Source: Parachlorella kessleri (taxonomy: Eukaryota > Chlorophyta > Trebouxiophyceae > Chlorellales > Chlorellaceae). From it: DNA of 12,974 bases. Positions 8,737-12,974 of this stretch are shown here, in pieces. Position 1 is the first letter of the stretch. Each line of letters opens with the position of its first letter. The stretch lies in the NCBI GenBank assembly GCA_001598975.1, contig BBXU01000629.1, positions 1 to 12,974 of the forward strand, written 5' to 3'. A program made the translations under genes and the position numbers. The notes below the pieces were generated by a model. That model saw only the letters and a list, made by a program, of their open reading frames with translations, did no database searches and was not told where the DNA came from.

Positions 8737-10925
8737 ATGCAGACTGCTTTCGTGTGCAACTCCTCTGCCCTTGGCTTGGGCTCCAGGGCTCGCCTTAGCT
8801 GCAGCTTCAAGTCCAGCTCCCGTGCGCTTCCCGTGTGCCGGTTCACCAAGGGCCCTGTGGCTTTCAGGGACGATGACAGCCTGACGGACGTGAGTTGGCA
8901 GATGGCGGCGTCAGGAGTGCCGCGGTTGTCTGTGCCCTCTCTGAGGCTGATCTTCCCACTCCAGAGGTTGTGATCGCTACACGCACTTGCAATGGTCTGC
9001 ACATAGCTTAGGGAAACACATGGATCAGCTGGAGGCATGACTGGCAAACCTCCCACACTTTGCTTGCTGCAGCAAGCGAAGAGCGTCAAGCAGGACGTGT
9101 TGAATAAGCTGGACGTGCCTAGTGGCGCTCAACAGGTGGGCATAGCGTTAAGAGGGGGTAGGTGGAGTCCCTGCCGAGTGATCAACCCTGGCATCATCAC
9201 ATTCCACCATGTGCAAGCCTGTTCGACCCAGCCTTGAAGCAGTAGGACCCACAGATGTAGGTCAGCAACATTGAAATGGCAAACCTTGCCTTGCCCTTGC
9301 AGTCTGGCAGCGAGCATATTTACAAGGCTTTCCTGGATGACCGTTACGAGGGTGCACCCCGCATCTTCCCAGCATTCACACGCCGCAGGGAGCACCTTGT
9401 CGGCCGCCTAGCCATGCTTGGCTGCGCCGCCGCCTGGGCGGGCGAGGTGAGGTTGAGCCTGAGCTTCGCCTGAGTGTGCCTGCCAAGAGCAGCACTATCA
9501 GTAGCATATCACACCACCTACTGCCCAGTATTGCCTGGTAATGTACTGTTGTGTGATGACATGAGTCATTGGTCAGTGTTTGCCAAGGTGGGCAAAAGCC
9601 CTTGCCTGCACTCCAAGGTAGCAGCAACTTGCAGCCAGCGTGCTGTTGCCAAGCACCACTTCCCTTTCTCCATACGAAGTGGCATGCATTGCCATGCTGT
9701 ACGGTGCAGGTGCTGACTGGTCAGGGGCCCATGCAGCAGTATGCCAGCGCTCTGGCTGTGCCACAAGACGCCACCTTTTGGGCTACAATTATCTTTGCTG
9801 CCATCCACCTGGTGTCTGGACTCAGCGCCCGTAAGTTGTGCTGACATTGCTTCTTTCAGCACCATGAACCTGCAGCATCCAAGTTGGGATTAGTGGGTGC
9901 ACTGCAATGTGTCTGTCGCTTTTCGTGAGTCATTGATGATGATCTCCTTCCACTATCCTGGAAGCTAGGCAGGCAGTGCTGCAGACTTCGCCTTGGGAGT
10001 TGTCTGTTGAACATGCATTACATACGGTAAAAAAATCATTGTAACCTGGACTGCCCTGCTGCAGAGCCTCCCACCCAGTCACCTGCCAACAAACGTGATA
10101 TTGAGCTCCGCTCCAAGGGCCTTACTGGCAATGAGACCATTGAGCCTGATGTCAACCGGAAGGCAGACAACATCTGGCAGAAGCTCTTGCGCACAGAGCT
10201 TGCCTTAGGCCGCTCTGCCATGCTCAGTGAGTTGGGGGCCATAGTGTCCTGGGAAAGAAATGTGCAATCCACCAACACAACCCTGAAAGACTGCTGGCTT
10301 GGCTTATGATGGCCCAAGTCAGTGTGAAAGCATTGTGGGTGTTCCTCTGCACTGATTGTCATCTTGAGCGGTGGAACAATGAAATTACTGCTGACCCAGC
10401 TTTCGGCAAGTGCACACTTTCCCCCCGCTGGGAGAAACTACACATGTACAAGTGAACCCCTGATGCCTTGTCTGCTTGTTTTGTAGTTTTCAGCATACCT
10501 GTTTTGCATGTCCTGCAGTCTTCCTGGGTGTCATGCTGGTGGAGAATGTGCTGGGTGGCGAGTCCCCCCTGGCCCACTTTGGTCTGATCCAGGCTGGTGT
10601 GCCCCTCTCCATGGTGAGTATGTGAGGACAAGGGAACATGTCTGACCTAACGATGCTGCTAACGAGTAAGTGCAAGGCTTTCGATTGTAAGTGGGGGCTA
10701 CTGTTGTCAACCAGTACTGCCTGATACTTGCTGCCTCAGCACTGTCGTTGTTCATGGGCACTTCCTTGTGATTTGTGTTTGTGCGTCTTTTGACTTTCCA
10801 ATCTCACCATTGGCCCTTTGCTGCAGGCTCCCGCCTGGTTGAAGTTCAATATTGCCCTGCTCACTGCCGGCGGTCTTGGTGCCTTCTCCCTGTTCGACCA
10901 GAGCAAGGATCGTGAGGCATATTAG
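8737..10925 (+). CDS. PsbS-like (CP22-like) four-helix thylakoid protein, copy C
   Basis: Seven exons: 8737-8889, 9073-9135, 9303-9446, 9710-9830, 10065-10226, 10519-10613, 10827-10925 (stop TAG), giving 278 aa. All introns are GT-AG and phases match copies A and B. The N-terminus (MQTAFVCNSSALGLGSRARL) again looks like a transit peptide. Helix 1 carries REHLVGRLAMLG, helix 3 carries RTELALGRSAML, and helices 2 and 4 are preserved. This is the most diverged copy in exons 2 to 4: exon 2 is only 21 codons (29 in A, 25 in B), and exon 3 lacks four residues at its start. The first lumenal loop reads YASALAVPQD, with no Glu at the PsbS sensing position but an Asp nearby. The second reads LIQAGVP, with Gln as in A. 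Exon 6 differs from copy A by only six bases in 95. Family assignment as for copy A. Confidence 0.8.
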
Positions 10926-10973
10926 GGAGGGTACCATTGAGTATAGGCAACAGTGTGGAAGTGCTGAAAATGG

Positions 10974-11005
10974 TTTGTGCCATACATTATAATGTATGGC
11001 ACAAA
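10974..11005. repeat. Perfect 32-bp palindrome
   Basis: The left arm TTTGTGCCATACATTA is followed immediately by its exact reverse complement, 16 bp each with no spacer. In RNA it could form a long hairpin in the copy C 3' UTR. The DNA could form a cruciform. It may be the remnant of a small inverted-repeat element; no flanking target duplication is obvious. Confidence 0.9.
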
Positions 11006-11081
11006 GTGCTGCTGTTGTCATAGCAAACACTGAGAACTGGGTTGCAACATGGGTAGGTTGTACCATATCACAGGCTTTTGT

Positions 11082-11124
11082 ACTTGTCTGCGACAAGTGA
11101 ACACTTGTCCTGCGACAAGTGAAC
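11082..11124. repeat. Tandem 21/22-nt repeat forming two adjacent hairpins
   Basis: Unit 1 (11082-11102) and unit 2 (11103-11124) differ by one inserted C and share CTGCGACAAGTGAAC exactly. Each forms its own hairpin: ACTTGTC / GACAAGT with a TGC loop, and CACTTGTC / GACAAGTG with a CTGC loop. They lie in the predicted 3' UTR of copy C, 66 to 108 nt before the TGTAA. Confidence 0.85.
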
Positions 11125-11189
11125 TGTCATATGTGAAGCTTGATATAAATTGGATGCTCCATCACTGAATTTGTATACGACAATTCTGA

Positions 11190-11194
11190 TGTAA
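11190..11194 (+). terminator. TGTAA poly(A) signal, copy C
   Basis: This is the first TGTAA on the plus strand after the copy C stop. It faces the minus-strand signal at 11437-11441, so the two convergent transcripts should end about 240 nt apart. Confidence 0.65.
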
Positions 11195-11436
11195 TACAAT
11201 CTATACACTCTGGAGAAACAGAGCCAGAACAGATGAAGTGATGGCTTCCTCATTTGTAGCACTATCCCATACTTCACCTTTACCCACCTTAACAGCTATA
11301 CATATGATGAAACATAGCCTCAGGCAAGCCCCAGAGCATAACTGCATTGCCCCTGTCGCCCCAGTTCATCGTCACCTCTGTTCGCACAACCAGCCACCCT
11401 GAATTAATAGCAGCTATGATTGATAGCTAATTTAAA
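11195..11436. other. Gap between two convergent transcripts
   Basis: No gene is seen here. It lies between the poly(A) signals of copy C (plus strand) and the mutarotase gene (minus strand). Confidence 0.5.
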
Positions 11437-11441
11437 TTACA
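11437..11441 (-). terminator. TGTAA poly(A) signal of the mutarotase gene
   Basis: The plus strand reads TTACA, that is TGTAA on the minus strand, about 227 nt past the mutarotase stop. It is the first such signal downstream of that stop. Confidence 0.6.
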
Positions 11442-11667
11442 ATTAGAACCCACCAAATTAAAAAGACTTCTACACCCAGCCCAGCATCACTCTCACTACC
11501 TTATCCATATACACATGCATGCGTCTGTGTAACCATTAAGTTGAACTGGGTATATATCAGCACCTGCACCTTGATCGTGATCATCTCCTCCAATCATATG
11601 ATTGCCAAAGATGGCAAAGACAACCATGCAGCTTGCAGCAGGCTGACCATGATGCTCCCGGGGCTAT

Positions 11668-12636
11668 CTAGTGCTGGTTATAAAAGTGCCACTCATCCAC
11701 ATGGCGGTACTCCTGTCCAGGGTGCAGCACGATGGAGGGAAAGTTGGGCTCGTTGACGGAGTTGGGAAAGCTCTGGGTCTCCAGAGCGAGGCCCGCATGC
11801 TGCTGGTACCGGACACCACCCTTGCCAACCAAGGTGCCATCCAAAAAGTTCCCTGCATGGCGGAAGGAAGTGAGTGTGGGATGCACACCATGCCCAGCAC
11901 CACTTTACGGGTGTATGGTGCAAGGGACCTACTCACAAGCCGGCATCACGGCATCTGCAACAAACAGCAGTGCACATAACACCACACTCGCCAGCCTGAC
12001 CGCCGCAGCTACCAATTCCTGGCCAGCAACACTTCGACACTTGCCACAGTGGCGATGGCAGTGCGCCGGAAGCCTGGGCGCCACCCACGTCTCACATGAC
12101 TCACCAGAGTAGAACTGAACACCAGGCGCAGTGGTGTAGATATCCATGGCCCTGCCTGACTTTGGGTCCGCCAGCGTCACCACCAGTCGTGGCCTGCACA
12201 GCGCAAACATGTTGCAGGGTCCCCAAAGCCAGCTGCAGATCTCCAAACTTGTAAACTCAGGAGAGGCATGCAGGCAGTGTTTGCGGCCACAGGGGGGGCA
12301 AGTGTCTGTCCTTGCCCGCTGCCGGGTGCATGTCGCACATCAGGGCGGCACCGCTGGATACTTTCAGCACCAGACAAGACGAACCCCGCTACCCCATGGA
12401 GCGCCTCAAACAAGGTGTTGTTTGCAGACAAGGGACAGTGGAGGCCACCAGTCAACACGATCCTTGTTGTGGTCCTTCTTGCTGACTAGGAGTCCCTCTG
12501 ATGCGCTGAGTACGAGGGCATAGCTGGGGCTAAGGCACTTACGTGGCGGATGCCTCCTGGTTCTGCACCTTGTTCTTGGCATCTGGGCCCAGGGGGCGCA
12601 GCACCCAGTTATGGTCGTAGCCGGCAGGCGGCTTGC
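11668..12636 (-). CDS. Aldose 1-epimerase (galactose mutarotase), C-terminal exons
   Basis: The enzyme interconverts alpha and beta anomers of aldoses such as galactose and glucose. Exons in coding order on the minus strand are 12636-12543, 12193-12105 and 11852-11668 (stop TAG, plus-strand 11668-11670), joined in matching phases with GT-AG introns. The first contains GYDHNWVLRPLGPDAKN, whose Asp matches the substrate-binding Asp of the family. The second reads VTLADPKSGRAMDIYTTAPG followed by VQFYS, the usual SGR...YTT.PGVQFY block. The third begins GNFLDGTLVGKGG and holds LALETQ, whose Glu matches the catalytic base, then FPNSVNEPNFPSIVLHPGQEY, ending HFYNQH. The C-terminus is complete and typical in length. 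The N-terminal half, with the catalytic His (NHSYFNL region), is not found and should lie beyond 12974 or in small unresolved exons. A possible extra exon at 12721-12680 (ADPKMTYNQQACR) fits in phase but would leave an intron of only 43 nt. Confidence 0.88.
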
Positions 12637-12974
12637 CTGCACGTCAACAGCCAGGTTTAAGGGTTTGTTGACGTCATACTGCGGCAGGCCTGCTGGTTGT
12701 AGGTCATCTTAGGGTCTGCGCCTGCACAAACAGCTACAGCTTTGCGCTTGGCATGAAGTTGCGTTACCGTGGAGAGGGGTGCTGATTAGTCATGCCAGGC
12801 TCGTGCTCAGGCGCATGTGCGGGCGCGCTGCTGCAGATGCAATGTGGACGTGGGCATGCGTGTGTGCGTTGGATGTCGTGTCAGCCTGAAAGGGTGCCCA
12901 TTGGGTATCATAAACGTAACTAAGGCATTGGCCATCCCGGGCTGGGAAGCCCCCAAAGCAAGACTGAGACAGCG
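12637..12974. other. Right edge: intron or unresolved upstream part of the mutarotase gene
   Basis: The frame encoding GYDHN meets a stop just upstream of the acceptor at 12636, so an intron starts there. Apart from the weak candidate exon at 12680-12721, I find nothing on the minus strand that resembles the missing N-terminal half of the enzyme. Nothing on the plus strand looks coding. Confidence 0.4.

Larger units (their letters stand above)
10926..11189 (+). other. 3' UTR of copy C, with structured repeats
   Basis: The stretch from the TAG stop to the first TGTAA is about 265 nt. It holds a perfect 32-bp palindrome (10974-11005) and a tandem hairpin repeat (11082-11124), neither of which occurs downstream of copies A or B. 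Confidence 0.6.

Noticed and set aside
12146..12523. 125-codon plus-strand open frame at the right end
   Set aside because: It overlaps, on the opposite strand, an exon and an intron of the well-supported mutarotase gene.
1..12974. CRISPR array, tRNA, rRNA, or large transposable element
   Set aside because: No regularly spaced repeats, cloverleaf-like sequences, transposase or reverse transcriptase motifs were seen. The only large repeat is the gene triplication itself.

Overview
This looks like nuclear DNA of a chlorophyte green alga, probably Chlamydomonadales or close to it. Three things suggest this. The protein-coding genes are cut by GT-AG introns of about 160 to 300 nt, mostly with CTGCAG acceptors. 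The pentamer TGTAA, the usual chlorophyte poly(A) signal, lies 225 to 350 nt past each resolved stop codon. The main gene family encodes a predicted plastid-targeted thylakoid protein. The species cannot be fixed from the sequence, and no bacterial features, tRNA, rRNA, CRISPR array or recognisable transposon were seen.

Layout. (1) About 200 to 1513, plus strand: exons of an unrecognised gene with a 15-residue alanine run, open at its 5' side and uncertain at its 3' side. (2) 2110 to 10925, plus strand: three tandem copies (A, B, C; repeat unit about 3.2 to 3.4 kb) of a seven-exon gene. Intron positions and phases (0,0,0,1,1,0) are identical in all three. The product (291, about 287 and 278 aa) has a transit-peptide-like N-terminus and four predicted membrane helices in two modules, each with an ExxxGR helix. 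It resembles the photoprotection protein PsbS (CP22) of the light-harvesting superfamily. (3) 11668 to 12636, minus strand: the C-terminal exons of aldose 1-epimerase (galactose mutarotase), convergent with copy C and continuing beyond the right edge.

Most notable points. The first of the two pH-sensing lumenal glutamates of classical PsbS is replaced in all three copies. The second is glutamine in A and C but still glutamate, in an ETGVP context, in B. Copy B carries a +1 frameshift in exon 3, next to a tandem splice acceptor that could restore the frame. Exon 6, which carries the Glu/Gln site, is nearly the same in A and C but divergent in B, whereas exon 4 groups A with B; this mosaic suggests gene conversion. 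The three promoters share a conserved upstream block. The 3' UTR of copy C contains a perfect 32-bp palindrome and a tandem hairpin repeat.

All exon models come from reading frames, splice consensus and comparison of the three copies. No transcript data or database search was available.
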